From: Oceanobacillus rekensis
GTDB taxonomy: Bacteria > Bacillota > Bacilli > Bacillales > Amphibacillaceae
Length of the DNA: 64,000 nucleotides
Reading direction: 5' to 3'
NCBI RefSeq assembly: GCF_002153375.1
Contig: NZ_MTBQ01000005.1
Location: 186,001 to 250,000, forward strand
The position numbers were made by a program, and so were the translations under genes. Shown in pieces: positions 30,733 through 38,463 of the stretch. Position 1 is the first letter of the stretch. Every line of letters starts with the position of its first letter. Under the pieces are notes generated by a model. That model did not search any database and was not told the DNA's origin. It worked only from the letters and a program-made list of their open reading frames with translations.

Positions 30733-31941
30733 GTGAGTAATAAACTTCATCTTCAGGCAGAAAAAATGTCTTCACAGCTGATTGAGTGGCGGCGCAGACT
30801 ACATATGTATCCAGAGTTGAGCTTTCAGGAGATAGAGACATCCCAGTTTGTTGCACAGATGTTAGAAAAAATACCTGGAATGAAGGTGGAAAGAGGGGTA
30901 GGATATCCGACAGCGATTGTCGGCACGCTCTCATCTGGTTCAGGGGCAACAATCGCTATTCGAGCTGATATGGATGCCCTACCCATTCAGGAGGAAAATG
31001 ATCATAATTTTAGGTCAAAGCATGAAGGTGTGATGCATGCTTGTGGTCATGATGCACATACAGCGATTGCCTTAGGTGCGGCCACATTGCTTGGTGAATG
31101 TTTACAAAATGGAGAACTTCAAGGGACGATAAAATTCTTGTTCCAACCAGCTGAGGAAATGGCAGATGAACATGGATCAACTGGTGCACCCTATATGATC
31201 CAAGCTGGAGCTTTAGAAAATGTCGATTATGTGCTTGCCCTTCATATGAGTCCGGAAAATATACTTGGTGAGGTGAAGGTACATGACGGCTACAGCATGG
31301 CCAATGTGGATGTTTTTGAAGCTAGCATTGTAGGGACTGGAGGACATGGAGCCTACCCGCAGCTCGGAACTGATCCCATTTGGATGCTTGGGCCGGTGTT
31401 ACAGGCATTACACGGCATTGTTGCGCGTAAAGTATCCCCGCTGGAACCAGCAGTCATTAGCATTGGCAGTGTTCAAGGTGGATCAGCCAGTAATGTGATT
31501 CCATCTGAAATTCACTTGAAGGGAACGATACGCAGCTACCATCCGGATGTCCGCAATCTGTTGCACACAGAATTGGAAAAGGCCTTTTCTGTGGTGCAAG
31601 CTTTAGAAGGGGATTATCAATTAAAAATAACGGGTGAGGATCCTGCTTTAAACAATGATCCGGTAGTTAATCAGTACATTAAAGACAGTATTAAATCTAT
31701 TTATCCTCATTTTAAAGTATTAAATACACCCTTTGGTTTAGGTGGAGAAGATTTTGCACATATGACAAAAGTCGTTCCAGGTGCCATGTTCTTCCTTGGC
31801 AGTAAAGTTTCTGATGGCAAAAATAGAGATCTCCATACACCGTATTTTGATATCGATGAACGTGTCTTACCAGTTGGAGTAACAATTATGGTTGATGTGG
31901 CGAAGCGATTTTTAAGTAGTTTTGCACCTGATTCGGAGTGA
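30733..31941 (+). CDS. M20 family metallohydrolase / N-acyl amino acid deacylase
   Basis: 402 residues. Zinc-ligand motifs of M20D amidohydrolases: RADMDALPI, HACGHDAHTAIALG, QPAEE, a mid-region dimerisation domain (GTGGHGAYPQLGTDP) and a C-terminal GGEDFAHM. Such enzymes remove acyl groups from amino acids. Ectoine hydrolase yields N-acetyl-diaminobutyrate, whose deacetylation is done by DoeB in known pathways. DoeB is of another family, so this protein could be a non-orthologous stand-in (inference). GTG 30733 follows AAGGGGG. Confidence 0.8.
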   Translation: MSNKLHLQAEKMSSQLIEWRRRLHMYPELSFQEIETSQFVAQMLEKIPGMKVERGVGYPTAIVGTLSSGSGATIAIRADMDALPIQEENDHNFRSKHEGVMHACGHDAHTAIALGAATLLGECLQNGELQGTIKFLFQPAEEMADEHGSTGAPYMIQAGALENVDYVLALHMSPENILGEVKVHDGYSMANVDVFEASIVGTGGHGAYPQLGTDPIWMLGPVLQALHGIVARKVSPLEPAVISIGSVQGGSASNVIPSEIHLKGTIRSYHPDVRNLLHTELEKAFSVVQALEGDYQLKITGEDPALNNDPVVNQYIKDSIKSIYPHFKVLNTPFGLGGEDFAHMTKVVPGAMFFLGSKVSDGKNRDLHTPYFDIDERVLPVGVTIMVDVAKRFLSSFAPDSE

Positions 31942-31965
31942 TTTTACTGTATGAGGGGGGAGTGG

Positions 31966-32949
31966 ATGGTAGAACAACCTGTTGGATTGCGGGATATTTG
32001 GAAAGCCCGAAAGCGAATAGCATCCGTTGTAAAGAAGTCCCCGTTAGTATATTCGCCTGAGCTGTCAGAAATGCTTGAGACATCTGTTTACTTGAAACTG
32101 GAAAATCTTAATGTGAGTGGTTCTTTTAAAATCAGAGGTGCAACGAATAAAATCCTAAGTTTAACTTCTGATGAACAAAAACGTGGTATAACAACATTTT
32201 CTACTGGGAATTTTGGATTGAGTGTTGCTTATCTTGCTAAACAATTAGGGATAAAGGCGATTATTTGTATATCAAACCGAGTACCAAAAGCAAAAGTGGA
32301 TGCACTGAAACAAATAGGGGCACAGGTAGAGGTGTATGGTGAAACACAGGATGATGCCCAGCAGCGTAGTTATCAGTTGGAAAGGGAACTTGGTCTAACT
32401 GTCATTCATCCATTTGATGATCCATATATCATTGCTGGCCAAGGTACAATTGGGCTAGAGATATTGGATGATTTACCTGAAGTCGATACTGTCATTGGAG
32501 GATTATCTGGTGGGGGATTACTTTCAGGTTTAGGTGTTGCATTAAAGTCAACAGATCCAGCTATTCAACTTATCGGGGTGTCGACATTAATGGGTGCAAC
32601 CATGTATGAGAGTATCAGGGAAGGCAAACCAGTTAAAATAGAAGAAAAGGATACGTTAGCAGATAGTTTACTAGGAGGAATTGGTTTAAATAATCGATAC
32701 ACGTTTGAGATGGTGCAAAATTTTGCCGACCACATTGCCTTAGTAAATGAAGTGGAAATTGCTCGTGGGATGTCATTTATGCTTGATAAACATCATATGG
32801 TAATCGAAGGTGCGGCTGCGGCTGGAATCGGGGCGATTTTAAATAAGAAAATCCAACTAGGTTCCCATGTTGTAGCTGTTATTAGCGGTTCCAGTGTGAA
32901 TACGTCCGTAATCATTGATATAGCGAATCAGTATCGTTCACAAGCTTAA
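31966..32949 (+). CDS. eutB: PLP-dependent dehydratase, EutB-like (threonine/hydroxyaspartate dehydratase family)
   Basis: 327 residues, fold type II. PLP Lys K55 in SGSFKIRGAT, the phosphate-binding GGLSGGGLLSG, and strong similarity in layout to the hydroxyectoine-utilisation dehydratase EutB (LADSLLGGIGLNNRYTFEMV, IEGAAAAGIGA). Members dehydrate hydroxy-amino acids, releasing ammonia. After hydroxyectoine is processed by the same enzymes as ectoine, the product would be 3-hydroxyaspartate, a plausible substrate giving oxaloacetate. ATG 31966 follows AGGGGGGAG. The usual partner EutC is not in the window. Confidence 0.72.
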   Translation: MVEQPVGLRDIWKARKRIASVVKKSPLVYSPELSEMLETSVYLKLENLNVSGSFKIRGATNKILSLTSDEQKRGITTFSTGNFGLSVAYLAKQLGIKAIICISNRVPKAKVDALKQIGAQVEVYGETQDDAQQRSYQLERELGLTVIHPFDDPYIIAGQGTIGLEILDDLPEVDTVIGGLSGGGLLSGLGVALKSTDPAIQLIGVSTLMGATMYESIREGKPVKIEEKDTLADSLLGGIGLNNRYTFEMVQNFADHIALVNEVEIARGMSFMLDKHHMVIEGAAAAGIGAILNKKIQLGSHVVAVISGSSVNTSVIIDIANQYRSQA

Positions 32950-32979
32950 ATTAGTCAGAATGAAAGGGGCGATTTGATA

Positions 32980-33822
32980 GTGTCTAAGATGTTATGGAAT
33001 GACCAAATTGTGGAGCGGCGAGATTGTATCAATATAGAAGACCGAGGCTATCAATTTGGTGACGGGATCTATGAAGTGATCGGTGTCTATGATGGTAAAC
33101 CCTTACTGCTCACAGAACATATGGAGCGTTTAGAAAGAAGTGCCCGGGAAGTTCAACTGACCTTACCAAGTTCGATATCTAACTTAAAAAACAGATTAGA
33201 AGATTTGGTTAGCCTTAATGAACTAGAAGAAGGAATTATTTATATGCAAGTATCAAGAGGTGCAGCACCAAGATGGCATGAATTTCCAGCTGATGATATC
33301 TCCCCAGTGACAATCGCCTATACAAGACCTGAGGAGCGCATGACGACGATCGAGAATCAAGGTGCGACTGCAATACTTACGGAGGATATCCGCTGGTTGC
33401 GATGTGATATTAAAACACTGAACCTGCTTCCAAATGTGCTGGCAAAGCAGAAAGCTGTTGAACATCAAGCGATAGAGGCAATTCTTCACCGCGGTGAAAC
33501 AGTAACAGAAGCAAGTGCATCGAATGTATTTATTGTTAAAGATGGTGAATTGTATACCCATCCAGCAAATAATTTTATTTTAAACGGCATTACAAGGAAA
33601 AAGGTACTGCAAATTTGCAAAGAGTCAGCTTTAAAATTGCATGAAGAAACATATACAGTTACTGACTTACTAGAGGCGGATGAAGTTTTTATAACAGCAA
33701 CCAAATTGGATGTTATTCCTATTTTAAAAGTTGATGAACATACAATCGGAACAGGTTCCCCGGGGAAGGTGACGAAAAAAATAGTGAAGGCGTTTCGAGC
33801 ACTCTATGAACAGGAAGTTTAA
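32980..33822 (+). CDS. dat: D-amino acid aminotransferase (class IV)
   Basis: About 280 residues, fold type IV: LWNDQIVERRDCINIEDRGY and QFGDGIYEVI at the N-terminus, PLP-binding K145 in RCDIKTLNLLPNVL (the number found in Bacillus D-alanine aminotransferase), and TEASASNVFIV. It swaps amino groups between D-amino acids and 2-oxo acids. The GTG at 32980 (AAAGGGG 10 bases upstream) is preferred to the TTG at 32974. Its neighbours are the EutB-like dehydratase and an alanine racemase, which suggests D-amino acid turnover. Confidence 0.87.
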   Translation: MSKMLWNDQIVERRDCINIEDRGYQFGDGIYEVIGVYDGKPLLLTEHMERLERSAREVQLTLPSSISNLKNRLEDLVSLNELEEGIIYMQVSRGAAPRWHEFPADDISPVTIAYTRPEERMTTIENQGATAILTEDIRWLRCDIKTLNLLPNVLAKQKAVEHQAIEAILHRGETVTEASASNVFIVKDGELYTHPANNFILNGITRKKVLQICKESALKLHEETYTVTDLLEADEVFITATKLDVIPILKVDEHTIGTGSPGKVTKKIVKAFRALYEQEV

Positions 33823-33844
33823 TATGGATAGTTGCGTTTTATCC

Positions 33845-34010
33845 CACCTAAACGGGCAATAAGACCCCTACTTCAAGATTTCAAGGGGACGAAGAAAGAT
33901 AAGTGGGGGATCACCTGCCCGTAAAGGTCCGATTCTGTTCAAGGGCCTTTAGGTCATACCCTTGCGGTACTAACATTCAGTGGGGGAGGAAGGGAACCCC
34001 TACTGAATGA
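33845..34010 (+). ncRNA. Candidate structured RNA or IS200/IS605-type element end
   Basis: Four successive stems fill the gap: ACGGGCA (33852-33858)/TGCCCGT (33916-33922) enclosing ACCCCTACTT (33864-33873)/AAGTGGGGGAT (33901-33911); TAAAGGTCC (33922-33930)/GGGCCTTTA (33943-33951); and CATTCAGTGGGGG (33974-33986)/CCCCTACTGAATG (33997-34009), with G-U pairs but no breaks. The subterminal hairpin and GAATGAAGTTTCACTTTA tail recall the right ends of IS200/IS605 elements, where TnpB guide RNAs are made. No tnpB is present, so it would be a remnant or an independent RNA. The assignment is tentative; the stems are directly visible. Confidence 0.45.
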
Positions 34011-34039
34011 AGTTTCACTTTACCTGAGGGGGCGGTATT

Positions 34040-35173
34040 TTGCTTCATTCATTAAATATACCATCAAACAGCCCTACGATTGCAGAGATCGATCTTACTG
34101 CTTTTAATTACAATGTAAGGCGTATAAAGAAGGGTTTAAAAAACAGCATGCTGCTTGCCGTCGTGAAGACGAACGCCTATGGGCATGGGATTGTGCCAAT
34201 AAGCCGGGAAGCTATAAGGGCAGGTGCAGAATGGCTTGGTGTAACAACGGTTGAAGAAGGGGTTTTGCTCCGTAAAAGTGGTATCACAGCGCCAATCCTC
34301 TTACTAAGTTCGATCACAAGTGAGCAGGTTACAGATAGTGTGACATACAATTTGACAGCTTCTATTTCGACAGAACGATTTGCATATGCCATCAGTAACG
34401 AAGCTTTAATGCAAAATCGTATCGCAAATGTACATTTGAAACTAGACACTGGACTTCATCGGTTCGGTATTGGTCCACATCAGGTGATCGACTTTTGTAA
34501 GTCATGCTATCATCTACCAGGTTTAAATTGGGAGGGCATTTACACACATTTTTCCAGTGCGGATGAGGGAGATTGGGTGACAACTGAAAGCCAATTTAAC
34601 TTATTTAAGAATACAGTAGCAACGCTAAAGCAGCACGGGTTTATTTTTCCAATCCGTCATGTTGGTGGGTCTACGATTGCTATAGAAAGAGCGGATATGC
34701 ATTTGGATATGGTGAGGCCTGGAGTCGCATTATTCGGGTATCATCCAGCACTTCGGCAAAGAAAAGACATGACATTAAAAAGGGTAATGAAGCTAAAATC
34801 CAAACTTATTCACGTTCGCTCACTTCCTCCAAACACTCCGGTTGGCTATGGCGGTGGCTATATTACGACTTCGACTGAAAAAATTGCTATAGTACCGATC
34901 GGGCATGGCGATGGCTACAAACGTTCCTTATCAACGAAAGGTGAAATGCTTGTAAATGGAAAAAGAGCCAAAATTGTTGGCACCATTTCACTGGATCAGA
35001 CCTTAATTAATGTTACAACTATTCCAAACGCAAGTATTGGGGATGAAGTTGTTCTGATTGGTACCCAGGGGGAAGAAGAAATTTCAACTCGTGAAGTAGC
35101 AGAATGGATGGATAGTATTGTAGATGAAGTCGTGGCAAGTTTAATGGAACGGATTCAGAGGGTGTATGTTTAG
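34040..35173 (+). CDS. alr: Alanine racemase (possibly catabolic)
   Basis: 377 residues. PLP-binding K43 in AVVKTNAYGHG, glycine-rich VGYGGGYIT, and a C-terminal GTISLDQTLINV in place of the more common SMD motif. TTG 34040 follows GAGGGGGCGG. Alr interconverts L- and D-alanine. The essential cell-wall Alr is normally elsewhere, and this copy follows a D-amino acid aminotransferase, so it may supply or remove D-alanine for amino-acid catabolism. That role is inferred from position. Confidence 0.85.
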   Translation: MLHSLNIPSNSPTIAEIDLTAFNYNVRRIKKGLKNSMLLAVVKTNAYGHGIVPISREAIRAGAEWLGVTTVEEGVLLRKSGITAPILLLSSITSEQVTDSVTYNLTASISTERFAYAISNEALMQNRIANVHLKLDTGLHRFGIGPHQVIDFCKSCYHLPGLNWEGIYTHFSSADEGDWVTTESQFNLFKNTVATLKQHGFIFPIRHVGGSTIAIERADMHLDMVRPGVALFGYHPALRQRKDMTLKRVMKLKSKLIHVRSLPPNTPVGYGGGYITTSTEKIAIVPIGHGDGYKRSLSTKGEMLVNGKRAKIVGTISLDQTLINVTTIPNASIGDEVVLIGTQGEEEISTREVAEWMDSIVDEVVASLMERIQRVYV

Positions 35174-35187
35174 TACTTAAAGATATT

Positions 35188-35260
35188 GTTCAAAAAGTTA
35201 CCAAATGATAAGCGTCGAATTGAGTCGCCCACTTGCTTCTAATTTGGCACCTTTTTGAAC
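35188..35260. repeat. 73-bp inverted repeat ending GTTCAAAAAG / CTTTTTGAAC
   Basis: Arms 35188-35206 and 35241-35260 pair at 17 of 19 positions around a GC-richer loop (GATAAGCGTCGAATTGAGTC...). It lies between alr and the tartrate dehydrogenase gene, with no T-run; it could form a hairpin in the shared transcript. Its ends resemble those of the element at 26716-26867. Confidence 0.6.
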
Positions 35261-35289
35261 ACAAGCTTAAAGCAGATGTGGGGGAGACG

Positions 35290-36381
35290 ATGAAAACATT
35301 CAATATTGCGCTATTACCAGGAGATGGGATTGGACCGGAAGTTGTGGCAGAAGGTGTGAAAGTGTTGAAGGCAATTGAAAAAATAGATGATTCGATTTCT
35401 TTTACATTTACAGAATTTCCATGGGGATGCACGTATTATCTGGAACATGGAAAGATGCTGCCAGATGATGGAATAGAAACACTGCAGCAATTTGATGCTA
35501 TTTATTTAGGAGCTGTTGGCTACCCAGGAGTGCCTGATCATATCTCGTTATGGGATCTTCTTTTACAGATCAGAAAGCAGTTTGATCAATATGTCAATTT
35601 ACGTCCAGTTCAACTATTAAATCAATCCTTGACCCCATTAAAAGGCAAAACGGAGAAGGATATCGATTTCCTTGTGATTCGTGAAAACAGTGAAGGTGAA
35701 TATGCTGGGGCAGGGGATTGGTTGTTTAAAGGAAAGCCAGAAGAAGTAGTTTTGCAGACGGGTGTGTTTTCGAGAAAAGGTACGGAACGAATCATTCGTT
35801 ATGCCTTTGAAGAAGCACGGAAATGCAATAAAACGTTAACAAGTATTAGTAAAGGGAATGCCTTGAACTATTCGATGGTTTTCTGGGATCAGGTTTTCGA
35901 AGAAGTAAGTAAGGACTATCCAGATGTACAGACCTATTCGTATCTTGTTGATGCAGCAAGTTTATATTTCGTTACAGATCCTGAACGATTTGAGATTGTT
36001 GTCACATCCAATCTTTTTGGTGATATATTGACAGACATTGGTGCGGCAATCACCGGCGGGTTAGGTCTGGCAACAGGTGCAAATGTGAATCCGGAAAAGA
36101 AATTCCCATCGATGTTTGAGCCTGTCCACGGATCCGCACCAACTATAGCAGGCAAAGGCATCGCAAATCCAATCGCAGCCATTTGGTCCGTTAGTCAAAT
36201 GTTGGACTTTTTTGGAGAAGAGGCATGGGGAGAGGTTGTGCTTACAACCATTAAAGAAATGCTGAAAGAACCGAAACATCTTACAGCCGATTTAGGAGGG
36301 GACTCCTCCACAGAAGAAGTGGGAAATCGGTTTGTCGAAAAGATGAGGGACGAAGGGGACAGACACCGCGTCCCAACATAG
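35290..36381 (+). CDS. Tartrate / D-malate dehydrogenase (isocitrate-isopropylmalate family)
   Basis: 363 residues. LLPGDGIGPEVVAEG at the start, substrate-arginine region YVNLRPVQLL, VIRENSEGEYAG, and the metal/NAD signature SNLFGDILTDIGAAITGGLG. This branch oxidatively decarboxylates D-malate, tartrate or 3-isopropylmalate; the TtuC/DmlA/YcsA-type sequence favours tartrate or D-malate. ATG 36290-type starts are not needed: ATG 35290 follows TGGGGGAG. The final dozen residues (after FVEKM: RDEGDRHRVPT) are encoded by a REP repeat, so the natural C-terminus has been replaced or extended. Confidence 0.83.
   Translation: MKTFNIALLPGDGIGPEVVAEGVKVLKAIEKIDDSISFTFTEFPWGCTYYLEHGKMLPDDGIETLQQFDAIYLGAVGYPGVPDHISLWDLLLQIRKQFDQYVNLRPVQLLNQSLTPLKGKTEKDIDFLVIRENSEGEYAGAGDWLFKGKPEEVVLQTGVFSRKGTERIIRYAFEEARKCNKTLTSISKGNALNYSMVFWDQVFEEVSKDYPDVQTYSYLVDAASLYFVTDPERFEIVVTSNLFGDILTDIGAAITGGLGLATGANVNPEKKFPSMFEPVHGSAPTIAGKGIANPIAAIWSVSQMLDFFGEEAWGEVVLTTIKEMLKEPKHLTADLGGDSSTEEVGNRFVEKMRDEGDRHRVPT
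36347..36374. repeat. REP half-element D overlapping a gene end
   Basis: GGGACGAA followed by GGGGACAGACACCGCGTCCC. Only a left-type end is present, and it forms the last codons of the tartrate/D-malate dehydrogenase. Confidence 0.7.
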
Positions 36382-36423
36382 TATTGAGTAATCAGAATCT
36401 AATGACAAAAAATCGACGCGCAA

Positions 36424-36460
36424 AATAATCCACAACTTTTCTATAAAGTTGTGGATTATT
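36424..36460. terminator. Bidirectional terminator
   Basis: Perfect 16-bp stem AATAATCCACAACTTT / AAAGTTGTGGATTATT with a 5-base loop between convergent genes. Confidence 0.85.
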
Positions 36461-36468
36461 ATTATGAT

Positions 36469-37524
36469 TTATTTAATCTCTGTTTCTTCCCATTTTGCAA
36501 CTTCAGCACGAACAATAGGTGCTACTTCTGTTCCTAATAATTCAATGGATTTCATGACGTCTTCATGTGGCATGGAGCCAACTGGGACGTGTAGCATAAA
36601 CCTTGTAATGCCGACGTTTTTTCGTAAAAAGATAATTTTTTCCGCTACTGTTTTAACATCTCCTGTGTACAGAGCTCCTTCGAGGCTGCGTGCATGATCA
36701 AAGGACGAGCGGGTGTATGGACCCCAGCCACGTTCTTTTCCAAGCACATTCATTGCTGCAGCAGTCGGAGGGAAGAATTTTTCTACCGCTTCTTCCGTAC
36801 TTTTTGCAACAAATCCATGGGAATGGGAGGCAACCGTCAATTTGGATGGATCGTGTCCATTTCGTTTTGCGGTACGCTTATACAATTCAACAAGCGGGGC
36901 GAACTGAAGTGGGCTTCCGCCAATGATTGCGAGCACAAGCGGTAGTCCGAGCACCCCGGCCCTTGCGACTGATTCGGGTGTCCCTCCACTGGCAATCCAG
37001 ACAGGCAGCGAATCCTGCTCGGGTCTAGGGTATACGCCGCGCTCATCGATGCTCGGGCGATGCTTCCCCTTCCAGGTGACGATTTCCGACTTACATATAT
37101 TTAATAATAAATCCAATTTTTCCTCATATAGCTCATGATAGTCTTGGAGGTCGTAACCGAATAATGGAAATGATTCAATAAACGAACCGCGTCCTGCCAT
37201 AATCTCTGCCCGACCATTTGAAATCGCATCAACGGTTGAGAAATCCTGAAAAACGCGTACCGGATCATCAGAAGATAAAACAGTCACAGCACTTGTTAAT
37301 CGGATTCGTTTCGTTTTTGACGCAGCACCAGCAAGGATTACCGCCGGTGCTGAAGAAGCATAGTCTTTCCTATGATGCTCCCCGACCCCGAATACATCTA
37401 ATCCAACCTGATCCGCCAATACAATTTCGTCTACTACCTCACGAATTCGTTCAGCATGACTAGTTACTTTACCTGTATCTACATGTGGTGTTGTTTCTAC
37501 AAATGTAGTAATACCAATTTCCAT
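36469..37524 (-). CDS. LLM-class (luciferase-like) flavin-dependent oxidoreductase
   Basis: 351 residues of the bacterial luciferase TIM-barrel family: LADQVGLDVFGVGEHHRKDY near the start, RIRLTSAVTVLSSDDPVRVFQ, GRGSFIESFPLFGYDL and a C-terminal HVPVGSMPHEDVMKSIELLG. Such enzymes use reduced flavin to oxidise small molecules or act on deazaflavin; the substrate is unknown. AGGAGGGGCC precedes ATG 37524. It is monocistronic, convergent with the ectoine-region genes. Confidence 0.85.
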   Translation of the reverse strand: MEIGITTFVETTPHVDTGKVTSHAERIREVVDEIVLADQVGLDVFGVGEHHRKDYASSAPAVILAGAASKTKRIRLTSAVTVLSSDDPVRVFQDFSTVDAISNGRAEIMAGRGSFIESFPLFGYDLQDYHELYEEKLDLLLNICKSEIVTWKGKHRPSIDERGVYPRPEQDSLPVWIASGGTPESVARAGVLGLPLVLAIIGGSPLQFAPLVELYKRTAKRNGHDPSKLTVASHSHGFVAKSTEEAVEKFFPPTAAAMNVLGKERGWGPYTRSSFDHARSLEGALYTGDVKTVAEKIIFLRKNVGITRFMLHVPVGSMPHEDVMKSIELLGTEVAPIVRAEVAKWEETEIK

Positions 37525-37689
37525 ATTTGGCCCCTCCTAAGTGAAACACATATTCATTAATTTTCTTTTATCATAGGGGATGGGGGATAGTTTTAGCAAA
37601 TAAAAGAACTGGACTATTACTATGGATAGAGCCTGTTATGACAACTTTCCGGATGCCTATGGATACAGCCAAATTTAGTAATTCGGATA

Positions 37690-37756
37690 ACGAAGGAAGG
37701 CATGGCAAACCAATGACTGTAGAGGCATTTGGGACAGTGTGCCTGTCCCTCTGTTC
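37690..37756. repeat. REP right-end element E
   Basis: GGGACAGTGTGCCTGTCCC (37731-37749) preceded by the family's right-half motif (CGAAGGAAGG, AACCAATGACTGTAGAGG). No clear left end was seen; the 37525-37690 sequence is otherwise unassigned. Confidence 0.65.
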
Positions 37757-37827
37757 CATATTTTAGTTGTACAAGCACTCCTTTGTGAATATGTATAGAT
37801 ATAAGTATTTAGATTGAGGGAGTGTTT

Positions 37828-38463
37828 ATGATGGGTATCTTTTTTAGTTATATTCTTTTAGGGTTATCACTTGCAGCACCAATTGGTCCGGTAAATGCAG
37901 CTCAATTGGATCGGGGAATTAAGGGCGGTTTTTTCCCTGCGTGGTTTGTGGGGCTGGGGGCTGTTGCTGCGGATGCGTTTTATATGTTAATTGTCTATAT
38001 GGGGGTTGTCCATGTCCTGGATACTCCATTCGTAAAAACATTCTTATGGTTATTTGGAGGTTTTGTTTTAATTTATACGGGAATCGAAAGCATGATTAGT
38101 GCCAAGGAAATAAAAAATGCTAGTAATGAAAGGTATGTGGAGCCTTTATATAAATCATTTTTTGCTGGATTCATTATGTCAATCACCAATCCATTAACGA
38201 TCCTGTTTTGGTTAGGTATTTATGGTTCCGTGCTCGCAAATGCAGCATCCAGTTATGGAACCCAAACCTTGATTATTTATAGTTGTGCGATCTTTATTGG
38301 TTTATTGACGTGGGACTTTTTCATGGCAGCAGTTTCAAGTAGCTTCCGGAAATTACTTAACGAACGCATTCTTACGGGCATCGCAGTCATTTCCGGTTTG
38401 GCACTCATTGGGTTTGGGCTTTTCTTTGGATGGCAGGGGATCTTATTGTTATTCCATCATTAA
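37828..38463 (+). CDS. LysE family amino acid exporter
   Basis: About 211 residues, six hydrophobic spans, with the LysE/RhtB signature LSLAAPIGPVNAAQLDRGI and a mid-protein SITNPLTILFWLGIYG. The family exports amino acids such as lysine, threonine or homoserine lactones; substrate not assignable. GAGGGAG (37816-37822) suits ATG 37828 or 37831. The last four bases overlap the stop of the convergent permease gene. Confidence 0.85.
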   Translation: MMGIFFSYILLGLSLAAPIGPVNAAQLDRGIKGGFFPAWFVGLGAVAADAFYMLIVYMGVVHVLDTPFVKTFLWLFGGFVLIYTGIESMISAKEIKNASNERYVEPLYKSFFAGFIMSITNPLTILFWLGIYGSVLANAASSYGTQTLIIYSCAIFIGLLTWDFFMAAVSSSFRKLLNERILTGIAVISGLALIGFGLFFGWQGILLLFHH

